Assembly (NCBI GenBank): GCA_900317845.1
Contig: ONII01000015.1
Location: 1 to 47,457, forward strand
Source of the DNA: an uncultured Bacteroidales bacterium
Lineage (GTDB): Bacteria; Bacteroidota; Bacteroidia; Bacteroidales; UBA932
Direction of reading: 5' to 3'
DNA length: 47,457 bases
Shown: positions 41,517-47,457 of the stretch, piece after piece
Layout: every line of letters starts with the position of its first letter
Numbering within the stretch: the first letter of the stretch is position 1
Position numbers and translations under genes: made by a program
The notes under the pieces: generated by a model
Database searches by the model: none
The model's input: only the letters and a program-made list of their open reading frames with translations
What the model was told of the DNA's origin: nothing

Positions 41517-42218
41517 ATGCCTGTTAACCGTACTCAAGGAGAAGTCTGCAGCCCGGCCCTCAAGGACCAGGAGGGCATGCTCCGTCTGATCAAAAAGTAT
41601 CGGCTTATCCCTTTTTTCGTCAATCCGGTCCCCGGCTTCTCCATCGAAGAGCATACGCCGATCGAGTTATGGTTCACGGAGGAGAATCTGGGCCCATGGG
41701 ACTGGAAAATCGAATGCGTCCAGAGCGGGGACATCGCATACGGGAAGTTCCTTTACGGCGGCAAGGCCGCCTTCGCCACGGTTGACGTTTACCGGGAAAT
41801 CATCAACTGGCGGCGTTCCCTGCCCAAATATCGGCCTAATGCCCATCAGCAGAAGGTGCTTGAATACCTGGATGAGCACGGCAGCGTTTCCGTTCCGGAA
41901 GTACGTGAATTGCTGGGGATAAACAAAGCCGGCGCAGATGCCGTGCTGGCCAAGTTGCAGATGCAGGCGCGCCTCATTACCGGCGACATCACGCGGGTAT
42001 ACCGCGGCCCGGACCTTAAATACAGCGGCTGGCAGCGGAGCAGTTTCTGCACGCCGGAGGCGTTGTTCGAAGATATGGATTTCCCTTTTCCCGGCTACAA
42101 TCCCCGGACGCTCAATTCTTCATTGACACCCGCCGAATCGCTGGAATTCCTCAAGGAAACCATCCGGGAGTCGTGCGGTGATGTCCCAGACAAAGTGCTC
42201 ATGAAAATCCTGGGATGA
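41517..42218 (+). CDS. AlkZ-related protein
   Basis: A 233-residue protein of the AlkZ-related group, which resembles the DNA glycosylase winged-helix superfamily. Diagnostic segments are IKKYRLIPFFVNPVPGFSIEE (about 19-39), LGPWDWKIECVQSGDIAYGKF (about 51-71) and the winged-helix part SVSVPEVRELLGINKAGAD (about 117-135). A start at 41517 gives MPVNRTQGE; a GTG 24 bases earlier is less likely. The second such gene in the window, at 33625, is a different subfamily. It may act in DNA repair, but the family is not biochemically settled. It lies alone among gene fragments. Confidence 0.82.
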   Translation: MPVNRTQGEVCSPALKDQEGMLRLIKKYRLIPFFVNPVPGFSIEEHTPIELWFTEENLGPWDWKIECVQSGDIAYGKFLYGGKAAFATVDVYREIINWRRSLPKYRPNAHQQKVLEYLDEHGSVSVPEVRELLGINKAGADAVLAKLQMQARLITGDITRVYRGPDLKYSGWQRSSFCTPEALFEDMDFPFPGYNPRTLNSSLTPAESLEFLKETIRESCGDVPDKVLMKILG

Positions 42219-42268
42219 CAGGAGAACTGACTGCGCTTTTGAATTAGATGGAGTTTTTAAGAGTACAA

Positions 42269-42300
42269 TTTGCAAGTTTGTCAATAAATTGCTAATATTG
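42269..42300 (+). promoter_or_regulatory. Predicted promoter of the kinase-like gene
   Basis: TTTG (42269-42272), 20 bases, TAATATTG (42293-42300), one base off the Bacteroidota -7 consensus. It predicts a start site about 15 bases before the GTG at 42322. Confidence 0.6.
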
Positions 42301-42321
42301 CATAGTTAAACAATTTATGCT

Positions 42322-43032
42322 GTGAACAATGCCGGAACTGCATTCAATAGATTTCGATATGATCCAGCGTTTCAGCGAGGATTTGAAGCGGGAGGTCGCC
42401 TCCTGGGCGAAGGATCCGTTGTCTTGGGAAGATATGGTCGCCCAGTACCAGAGGCTCCATACAACCCAGAATCAGAGTTAGAAACAGCCATGGACCAAGA
42501 ATCCGACCTGGAGAACTGGGCTCGGAAAAATGGTTGTTGGCATATACATCCTCAGGAATACTACAAAAGCCTCGGTTACCAGTTTTATGGTTTCGGAGGT
42601 GAAGCACAGGTGTATGCAGAAGGGGATGTCTTTGTTCATAAAGTATGCAGGACTGGCCAATATGACAATCTTGTCCGTTTCTTTGACAGGATAGTTATTC
42701 AGAATACTCTATGTCCTCAAGCTTCTCTGGAAGTAGAGGGCTTTGGTCGTGACCTGCAGAATGACTTTGTCGTTCTTATGAAGCAGCGTTTCTTCCGCCA
42801 GGCGCATAAAATGAGCGAAGATGAAATCTCTCTGTATATGCGCTGTCTTGGCTTCTGGAAACTTGTAGAAGAGCCCTATCACACCGTTCGCTTCTATTCG
42901 GACACTGTGATTGCCGAAGATCTTCACCCCGGAAACATTTGGATGACCGGTGATAATAATGTGGTTATTATCGATGGATCTTTCAAATTTAATACACCCG
43001 GTCTCGGTCTTGGCGGCAAGTTTGTCTACTAA
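42322..43032 (+). CDS. Putative polyvalent protein kinase-like domain protein
   Basis: A 236-residue protein starting at GTG 42322; an ATG 5 bases upstream is out of frame, and the promoter spacing supports this start. The N-terminal 60 residues are poorly conserved in appearance. Residues about 90-230 look like the polyvalent kinase domain found in Bacteroidales phages and mobile elements: YGFGGEAQVYAEGDVFVHKV (ATP-binding lobe), then EDLHPGNIWMTG (catalytic loop) and VVIIDGSFKFNTP (metal-binding Asp). AT-rich compared with the main operons. It stands in a cluster of small genes with a phage-type macro-like gene downstream. Activity is plausible; the target is unknown. Confidence 0.7.
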   Translation: MNNAGTAFNRFRYDPAFQRGFEAGGRLLGEGSVVLGRYGRPVPEAPYNPESELETAMDQESDLENWARKNGCWHIHPQEYYKSLGYQFYGFGGEAQVYAEGDVFVHKVCRTGQYDNLVRFFDRIVIQNTLCPQASLEVEGFGRDLQNDFVVLMKQRFFRQAHKMSEDEISLYMRCLGFWKLVEEPYHTVRFYSDTVIAEDLHPGNIWMTGDNNVVIIDGSFKFNTPGLGLGGKFVY

Positions 43033-43119
43033 AACGGATTACAGTACTCGTTGGCCGCCTTTGGAAACAAGTACCTGACGGCCTTCAAATGGATATTTGT
43101 TTTCATAGACCGCCACGAA

Positions 43120-43542
43120 CTACTTTCCTATCAACAGCTTTGCAAACCCCTCCGGCAAACACACGTTCTCCAGGCCGACAGCATCGGCAAATAGGGGAGC
43201 AATCTCCTTCTCCTTGAAGCCTGCTATTCCACACCCTATACGCGTCACATAGAAGAACAGCTCTGGGTGCTCGCCAGCAAACGAAACGAACTCATCCGTG
43301 TACGGTTTAATGGTCTCAACGCCGCCCTGCATGGTAGGAATAGCATAGCTCTGACCACGTAGGCCGACACCGCATCCCAGTACTGCGCCAAACTTCTGGA
43401 AAGCCACCCACGCAGCGCCGCCGCCGTGCATGCCTTCCAGGTTTGATCCGAATACGAACACCTCGTCCGGACGAAGCTCACTGATGCGCTCCGGGGTGAA
43501 CTCCGGACGCTCAATCCCATTATAAACTCTAGGTTCTTTCAT
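43120..43542 (-). CDS. A1S_2505-type phage non-structural protein (macro-like)
   Basis: A 140-residue protein starting MKEPRVYNG at 43542; a longer frame to 43611 is rejected because it runs into another small gene. DEVFVFGSNLEGMHGGGAAW (about 28-47) and YAIPTMQGGVETIKPY are the hallmarks of the A1S_2505 family of phage-associated proteins, related to ADP-ribose-binding macro domains. YVTRIGCGIAGFKEKEIAPLF completes the pattern. These are often found near phage or mobile DNA, sometimes with ADP-ribosylation or defence functions. It lies 43 bases downstream of a 35-residue membrane-protein gene. Confidence 0.82.
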   Translation of the reverse strand: MKEPRVYNGIERPEFTPERISELRPDEVFVFGSNLEGMHGGGAAWVAFQKFGAVLGCGVGLRGQSYAIPTMQGGVETIKPYTDEFVSFAGEHPELFFYVTRIGCGIAGFKEKEIAPLFADAVGLENVCLPEGFAKLLIGK

Positions 43543-43585
43543 ATACGCGAAGGTACGAAAAAATACCGGAACAACCGTGGGAATT

Positions 43586-43693
43586 CTACGGCTCAGTGAC
43601 AACGTGGTCATGATTGCAATAAGCTATAGCGCCTTTAACAAGAAGAACCAGAGCGCCTAAATACAGGGCAACGGAAATGACAATCTCGAACAT
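43586..43693 (-). CDS. 35-residue single-span membrane protein
   Basis: Reads MFEIVISVALYLGALVLLVK followed by GAIAYCNHDHVVTEP. One hydrophobic span (about 4-25) is followed by a short polar tail with two His and a Cys. A minus-strand remnant at 39854-39955 has the matching tail, which suggests selection on the peptide and a small family in this genome. It lies directly upstream of the A1S_2505-type gene, so they may be one transcript. A -7-like TAGCTTTG lies about 35 bases upstream, though the -33 box is poorly spaced. Function unknown. Confidence 0.6.
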   Translation of the reverse strand: MFEIVISVALYLGALVLLVKGAIAYCNHDHVVTEP

Positions 43694-43970
43694 AGCACAA
43701 CAGTTTTAAATCTGCTGCAAAGCTAGTTCGAGAAAATGCCAAACCGTTGCCCATGCTAGGAAAAACTCAACAAGTCGAGTGAAAACTGGACAATCATAAA
43801 ATAAACTCCTAAATTTGTCAAATTCTTACAAATCTAAGAGTTTTCTTCGGAAATCCAAGAGATTCGATAACATTCAGCCCTTAAACACACGCGGGTCAAA
43901 GAACTCCGCATACCGGGCATTATGTACCATAGCCTCACAACTGGCCTGAATCTTGTTGCTGCTCTGCGGT

Positions 43971-45413
43971 ATGACTCGATTTGTAACGCGACTCTCTGCC
44001 ATCTGGCAGGGGCTTCTGCGCAGCTTCCGGGATTTCCCCGTGGAAGCCTTCATCTCGATTGCGGCCTTCACCCTGACCATCCTCTCCGAAGAAGAGGTAA
44101 TCGCATCAGGGTTCCCGATTGTTTTCTTCTTCCCGCTTGTTGTGCTCTCCTTCAGTTTGCACCGAATGGCCGGAAGGGAGGGGAGCCCCGCATGGAAGGT
44201 CTGCTACCTTGTGTCGGCACTTCTGTGGATTCCCCTTTATGTCTGGAAGCCGACGTTGGATGAGGCCGGAATTTTCGTGACGTATCTCCTTTCCTTCATC
44301 CTCCTGTTCGCATCGGTCGGGAGGCACAAGGACAATGCACATTATGCGGAGACCATCCTCCATTGTCTTTCAAAGGGCCTCGCTGCGGTCCTTGTAGCCG
44401 GCATCTTGTCGCTTGCACTGCTCGCCATCACCGCTTCGGTAGATTACCTTTTCCTGTCCTCGCACCTTGGGGAGAAGTGGTATATCTATCCGCTGCTGCT
44501 TATCTGGATGGTCATCGCCCCGATGCTCTGCTGCTCGTTCGTATCGGAGCCCCCGGCGCAGTGGAAGGACCGCCGCTTCCTTAGCATCGTTGTCGATTAT
44601 GTTCTTACACCGGCCCTTCTCATCTACGCAGTCATCCTGTATGCCTACATGCTCCGTATCCTTTTCCAGTGGCGTCTGCCGGATGGCGGGGTGGCCTATC
44701 TCGTGGGCGGTTTTGTCGGCGTCGCGCTTTCGTGCCGCCTGCTGCGGGAGCAGCTTTCCACGCATCATTTCAACGGGTTCTATCAGTACCTTCCGTATGT
44801 AAACCTCGGGCCGCTCGTCCTGTTGTGGGTGGGTGTCGTCCGACGCGTCGGAGAGTATGGCCTCACGGAAATGCGGGTGTATCTGATTGCGGTTTCCCTC
44901 CTTCTGACCCTTTTCACACTGATGCTCCCATCGCCCCGGACACGTTCGTACTACCGGATGAGCCTCATTACCGGATGTGTAGCGATTCTGCTGACGTACA
45001 TTCCCGGCATGCGGGCCTGTGACCTGGGCCTTTACAGCCAGCGCGCGCGGACGGATGCGGTGCAAGCGGACGACGGGGATATGGAACGCCCGGAGGTGCT
45101 TGACGATGTAGTCCCTTCGACGTGCTATGAGCTGGAGGAACCCGTCCCGCTGAATGAGTATACCCTTTTTATCCCGGAGGGCAGCTATCACTACTACGAG
45201 GACAGTTCCGTAGCCATATTCTATGAGGACGCTTCGCGTGAGAAGGAGCTGCTCCGCTGCGAGATTGCCGCGCGCTTGGATTCTCCCGATGCGGAAAAAC
45301 TCATCTTCCGAAATGAGCAATACCAAGCCGTCTTCACGCTCATCACTGACTATCAGACGGGCACAGGCCCCAGATTCATCACCGGGCAGCACATGCTCTA
45401 TGCCCGCCCGTGA
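43971..45413 (+). CDS. DUF4153-like polytopic membrane protein
   Basis: A 480-residue protein from the ATG at 43971 (an in-frame TTG at 43953 is an alternative). About ten membrane segments occupy the first 340 residues, for example VYLIAVSLLLTLFTLMLPS and ALLIYAVILYAYMLRILFQW. The segment VDYVLTPALLIYAVILYAYM is typical of DUF4153. The C-terminal 130 residues are soluble, beta-rich and probably periplasmic. Family members usually have about 600 residues, so the N-terminal half may be shortened. The family has no known function. The downstream 165-residue secreted-protein gene is 57 bases away. Confidence 0.75.
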   Translation: MTRFVTRLSAIWQGLLRSFRDFPVEAFISIAAFTLTILSEEEVIASGFPIVFFFPLVVLSFSLHRMAGREGSPAWKVCYLVSALLWIPLYVWKPTLDEAGIFVTYLLSFILLFASVGRHKDNAHYAETILHCLSKGLAAVLVAGILSLALLAITASVDYLFLSSHLGEKWYIYPLLLIWMVIAPMLCCSFVSEPPAQWKDRRFLSIVVDYVLTPALLIYAVILYAYMLRILFQWRLPDGGVAYLVGGFVGVALSCRLLREQLSTHHFNGFYQYLPYVNLGPLVLLWVGVVRRVGEYGLTEMRVYLIAVSLLLTLFTLMLPSPRTRSYYRMSLITGCVAILLTYIPGMRACDLGLYSQRARTDAVQADDGDMERPEVLDDVVPSTCYELEEPVPLNEYTLFIPEGSYHYYEDSSVAIFYEDASREKELLRCEIAARLDSPDAEKLIFRNEQYQAVFTLITDYQTGTGPRFITGQHMLYARP

Positions 45414-45470
45414 TGTATCATCTCGGTGTAAAGAAAAGATATTAACCCCAATCTTATTGCAACCAATAGT

Positions 45471-45968
45471 ATGAAAAAGATACTGACTATTCTGCTTATC
45501 ATAGCACTTTCTCTTCCCGCCGCCGCGCAGGTAGGCCGGTACAAGAGCCTCAAGACCATCTATCCCGGGTACTCCCTCAAGTTCGACACGGCAAGCGGGG
45601 AGCTCGCCGCCATGCGCCTGGACGAAGAGACGGGTATCATGAAGGAGGAGATTATCTCTGAGAAACAGAGCCACGGGAACAAGGTGGGCCGATATGAGCT
45701 TCGTCGCAGCGCCCGTCTCGCTACCTACCAGATTTTCGACACGTCCACGGGAGAATACACTACCGTCAAATGGGCGCCCAAGGAATACGAGGCGGATAGG
45801 ATTGGCGACCAGGTGGATACCGCGGTCTCCAAGACGATAGACAAGATCAAGCGCCTCCTGCGTGGCCTCGAAGAGAGTCTTGAGGACCTCGGCCGATCAA
45901 CCCGCGACAGCATCATCGAGGTCCAGGCCCCCAAAGACAGTATTTTGCGGCCGCAATATAAGATATAA
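45471..45968 (+). CDS. Secreted protein of unknown function
   Basis: A 165-residue protein with a clear signal peptide (about 1-20, LLIIALSLPAAAQ). The mature part has two similar short beta segments (KFDTASGELAAMRLDEETG and IFDTSTGEYTTVKWAPKEY), then a helical stretch (about 112-142, SKTIDKIKRLLRGLEESLED) and a tail APKDSILRPQYKI. I do not recognise a family. The repeated xFDTxxGEx motif suggests tandem beta-hairpins. A deleted copy of it lies at 41138-41215, so the gene has been duplicated in this region. Predicted periplasmic. May be co-transcribed with the DUF4153-like gene. Confidence 0.7.
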   Translation: MKKILTILLIIALSLPAAAQVGRYKSLKTIYPGYSLKFDTASGELAAMRLDEETGIMKEEIISEKQSHGNKVGRYELRRSARLATYQIFDTSTGEYTTVKWAPKEYEADRIGDQVDTAVSKTIDKIKRLLRGLEESLEDLGRSTRDSIIEVQAPKDSILRPQYKI

Positions 45969-46205
45969 ACGCCCACGTCTCCTTGTTTGGGTTTCGGGTC
46001 GTTCCAGCGTCTGCAGCGTTGGAGTGGTCATCGTCCGTGATGGCCAGATAGTGGATTCTTTCCTCCGACGCTCAGATTCTTCTCGATTCCTCTTTATCTG
46101 AGCCCTGAACTGTTCGTGCGATAAGGGATGCTTAGACATTTCTTCGACCTCCTTCTGACACGCTTCCGAATATTTCCTGTGGGATTCGTTAAAATACTTT
46201 CTCAT
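45897..46205 (-). CDS. Possible small charged protein
   Basis: A 102-residue frame starting MRKYFNESHRKYSEACQKEV. The first 50 residues are highly charged and helical (EQFRAQIKRNREESERRRKE) and look like a real protein. The rest is less protein-like and overlaps the end of the convergent 45471 gene by 72 bases. A frameshift or early end after about 52 residues is possible. The remainder of the 391-base gap between 45968 and 46360 shows only the promoter-like sequence of the next gene. Treat as tentative. Confidence 0.35.
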   Translation of the reverse strand: MRKYFNESHRKYSEACQKEVEEMSKHPLSHEQFRAQIKRNREESERRRKESTIWPSRTMTTPTLQTLERPETQTRRRGRLYLILRPQNTVFGGLDLDDAVAG

Positions 46206-46359
46206 GGCTCTGTGGTTTTAGATGCAGTCCATATACGGCTGTTCACACCCAGAAGTTTCACAATCCCGGGACGTATTTCAAAACTTTTTTTTACACATTA
46301 CTTATTGGATTTGATTTCCAAAATACGTACTTTTGTTAAGACAATGTAACTTACAGAAT

Positions 46360-47154
46360 ATGAATGTTCCTGTTTTGCTTCCAGATTATATGCAGCCGTG
46401 GATGACAGATCCCCGTTCCTGGATGGTTCTGCTCATCGTAGGAATTGTAGCGGCAATCCTCATGTGGTATCGTAATTACTGGGTCAATGCAATAGGAATA
46501 GTATTGAATATTGCATTGATTGCAGCTTTGGGATGGTATGTTTGTGCGATGGGCTACTGGGAGGGTAGCTGGTTCCTTGCCCGATCTCCGGAGCAACCCC
46601 TATGGAATTGGATTCTTAGAATAGCCCTCATGATACTGTATCCGGCCATATCACTCATCTTCCGTCCTGGCCCACACGGAAAGAATGTACATCCGGACAG
46701 CACAAAGATGCGCTGGGGCCAGTTTAACATACTGGTCATCGCTATTTGCCTGTCGTACCTCGCCAGTGTTCTGATGATGCATTTCTGGGAATGCAACGTA
46801 TGGAGTGTTGTGGCATTTGCCGCTCTCCCCGTTCTCTATATGCTTGTCCTCCTAGGAAAGGCACATGTAAACTTCTCTTCTTTATTTACGTGCATCCCGG
46901 CAAGCATAGTTGCTTCGCTGACCCTTGTTGGGGTAATGAGACAATCCATCGCCGTGTCGGCGATATTTGCCTACATTATTTATGGAATAGTTCTGGTTGT
47001 TGTTATCGTTGCCTTTGCCAAGATTGGCAGTGCACTCGGCCTTGATAAGGAAACCAAGACCATCGGTACGTCTTCTTCAGGAGGAACAAATACCTCTTTT
47101 GACGTACGCGCATTCGGCCAAGCTCTGGAGTATGTCCGAAAACACGGATGGTAG
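46360..47154 (+). CDS. Polytopic membrane protein of unknown function
   Basis: A 264-residue integral membrane protein with about seven membrane segments, for example WMVLLIVGIVAAILMWY, AIGIVLNIALIAALGWYV, GQFNILVIAICLSYLASVLMMH and IYGIVLVVVIVAFAKIG. The C-terminus is a soluble Ser/Gly/Thr-rich tail. The start ATG at 46360 follows a -7 box TACTTTTG at 46328-46335 (24 bases between box and ATG), so it has its own promoter; the -33 box is weak (TTGG). No family is recognised. AT-rich codons compared with the glp and SusCD operons. It may belong to the same foreign region as the genes around 42-46 kb. Confidence 0.7.
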   Translation: MNVPVLLPDYMQPWMTDPRSWMVLLIVGIVAAILMWYRNYWVNAIGIVLNIALIAALGWYVCAMGYWEGSWFLARSPEQPLWNWILRIALMILYPAISLIFRPGPHGKNVHPDSTKMRWGQFNILVIAICLSYLASVLMMHFWECNVWSVVAFAALPVLYMLVLLGKAHVNFSSLFTCIPASIVASLTLVGVMRQSIAVSAIFAYIIYGIVLVVVIVAFAKIGSALGLDKETKTIGTSSSGGTNTSFDVRAFGQALEYVRKHGW

Positions 47155-47332
47155 TAAAACAGCAGGGGTCCGATCTTGTGTTTTCTGCATAACCGGCCTC
47201 CGGAATCTTTCTGGATAACCGTCCCGTGTGCGAAATTGGAATTTGTCTGTTTCGCAGGGAAATAGTTCGACCAACTCCGTTTAGTAATGTGTAAAAAATA
47301 TGTTGCATCAGTTGGCCGGTTTGACGAGGTAA

Positions 47333-47425
47333 TTCCACTTTCCGAGTTCCGGTGCGAAGCTTTTCCGCCTGAACAAGGCCAAATACGTGGAGATGAAAGA
47401 AGAAGGAAATAAACTGGAATTCTGA
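47333..47425 (+). pseudogene. 3' fragment of an unidentified gene
   Basis: A frame with no start codon before its last third, following an in-frame TAA at 47330. It encodes FRLNKAKYVEMKEEGNKLEF and a stop at 47425, a helical charged C-terminus that looks like real coding sequence. The 5' part of the gene is absent or disrupted. It ends 2 bases before the ATG of the next gene, a spacing typical of a former operon. Not identified. Confidence 0.35.
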
Positions 47426-47427
47426 CT

Positions 47428-47457
47428 ATGAAACGCGATTACTTTGAAGGGGCCGAT
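47428..47457 (+). CDS. Start of a gene running off the window
   Basis: ATG at 47428 followed by MKRDYFEGAD and open to the last base. It starts 2 bases after the stop of the preceding fragment. Ten codons are too few to name the product. Confidence 0.4.
   Translation, partial: MKRDYFEGAD

Noticed and set aside
43874-43960. Minus-strand tail reading ARYAEFFDPRVFKG
   Set aside because: It looks coding for about 25 residues, but the upstream part lies opposite the DUF4153-like gene and no family is recognisable; it may be another gene remnant.
1-47457. tRNA, rRNA, CRISPR arrays and known riboswitches
   Set aside because: None could be recognised by eye; small RNAs without strong motifs cannot be excluded.

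Overview
The window looks like a chromosome segment of a Bacteroidales (Bacteroidota) bacterium, probably from a gut or rumen. The reasons are a SusC/SusD pair, many lipoproteins with Bacteroidota-type lipoboxes, a short Hc1 (histone H1-like) gene, and promoters of the Bacteroidota form TTTG-N20-TAnnTTTG. Most of the DNA is GC-rich with strongly biased codon use. A few AT-rich patches stand out as foreign or remnant DNA. No rRNA, tRNA or CRISPR array was seen.

Layout. (1) 1-1273: the 3' part of an IS4-type transposase. (2) 1357-12638: a plus-strand polysaccharide-utilisation-like locus with a surface metallophosphoesterase, SusC, SusD and a BACON-domain lipoprotein. An AT-rich cassette (C10-protease tail plus a small lipoprotein) sits between the phosphoesterase and SusC and is flanked by a 38-bp direct repeat. 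(3) 12787-18301, minus: glpA-glpB-glpC-glpT, for uptake and anaerobic oxidation of glycerol-3-phosphate. (4) 18524-24179, minus: hypB, a 943-residue Fe-S/flavin oxidoreductase, hypA, a small membrane protein and a DUF5692-like membrane protein, with no hydrogenase structural gene nearby. (5) 24267-31220, plus: Holin-X-like protein, alanine/glycine symporter, HIT protein, ECF S-component, FmdE-like protein, TonB-dependent receptor and NhaC antiporter. (6) 31274-39732: single genes and short operons on both strands (Hc1, phosphotransferase, tyrosine phosphatase, exported flavin reductase, winged-helix protein, HdeD, M13 peptidase, esterases, exported nucleosidase-like protein). (7) About 39.0-47.4 kb: an accessory region of unrelated small genes with several gene fragments that match intact genes in the same window.

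How the parts could work together. Regions 2 and 3 are convergent neighbours and could form one route: a phosphorylated glycerol-containing polymer or lipid head group is bound and cut at the cell surface, then glycerol-3-phosphate is imported by GlpT and oxidised by GlpABC. The substrate is inference. Region 4 is the most puzzling unit: nickel-insertion factors co-transcribed with an electron-transfer flavoprotein and two membrane proteins of unknown function. Region 5 contains a tightly overlapping ECF-S/FmdE/TonB-receptor trio that looks like a metal or metal-cofactor uptake system. Nickel would make sense next to hypA/hypB, but this is not shown by the sequence.

Intergenic DNA is rich in palindromes. 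One hairpin family occurs three times (14188, 20328, 20569), a 125-bp structured palindrome lies between hypA and the flavoprotein gene, a dispersed-type palindrome supplies the C-terminus of GlpB, and a pair of sister hairpins separates the SusCD locus from glpT.
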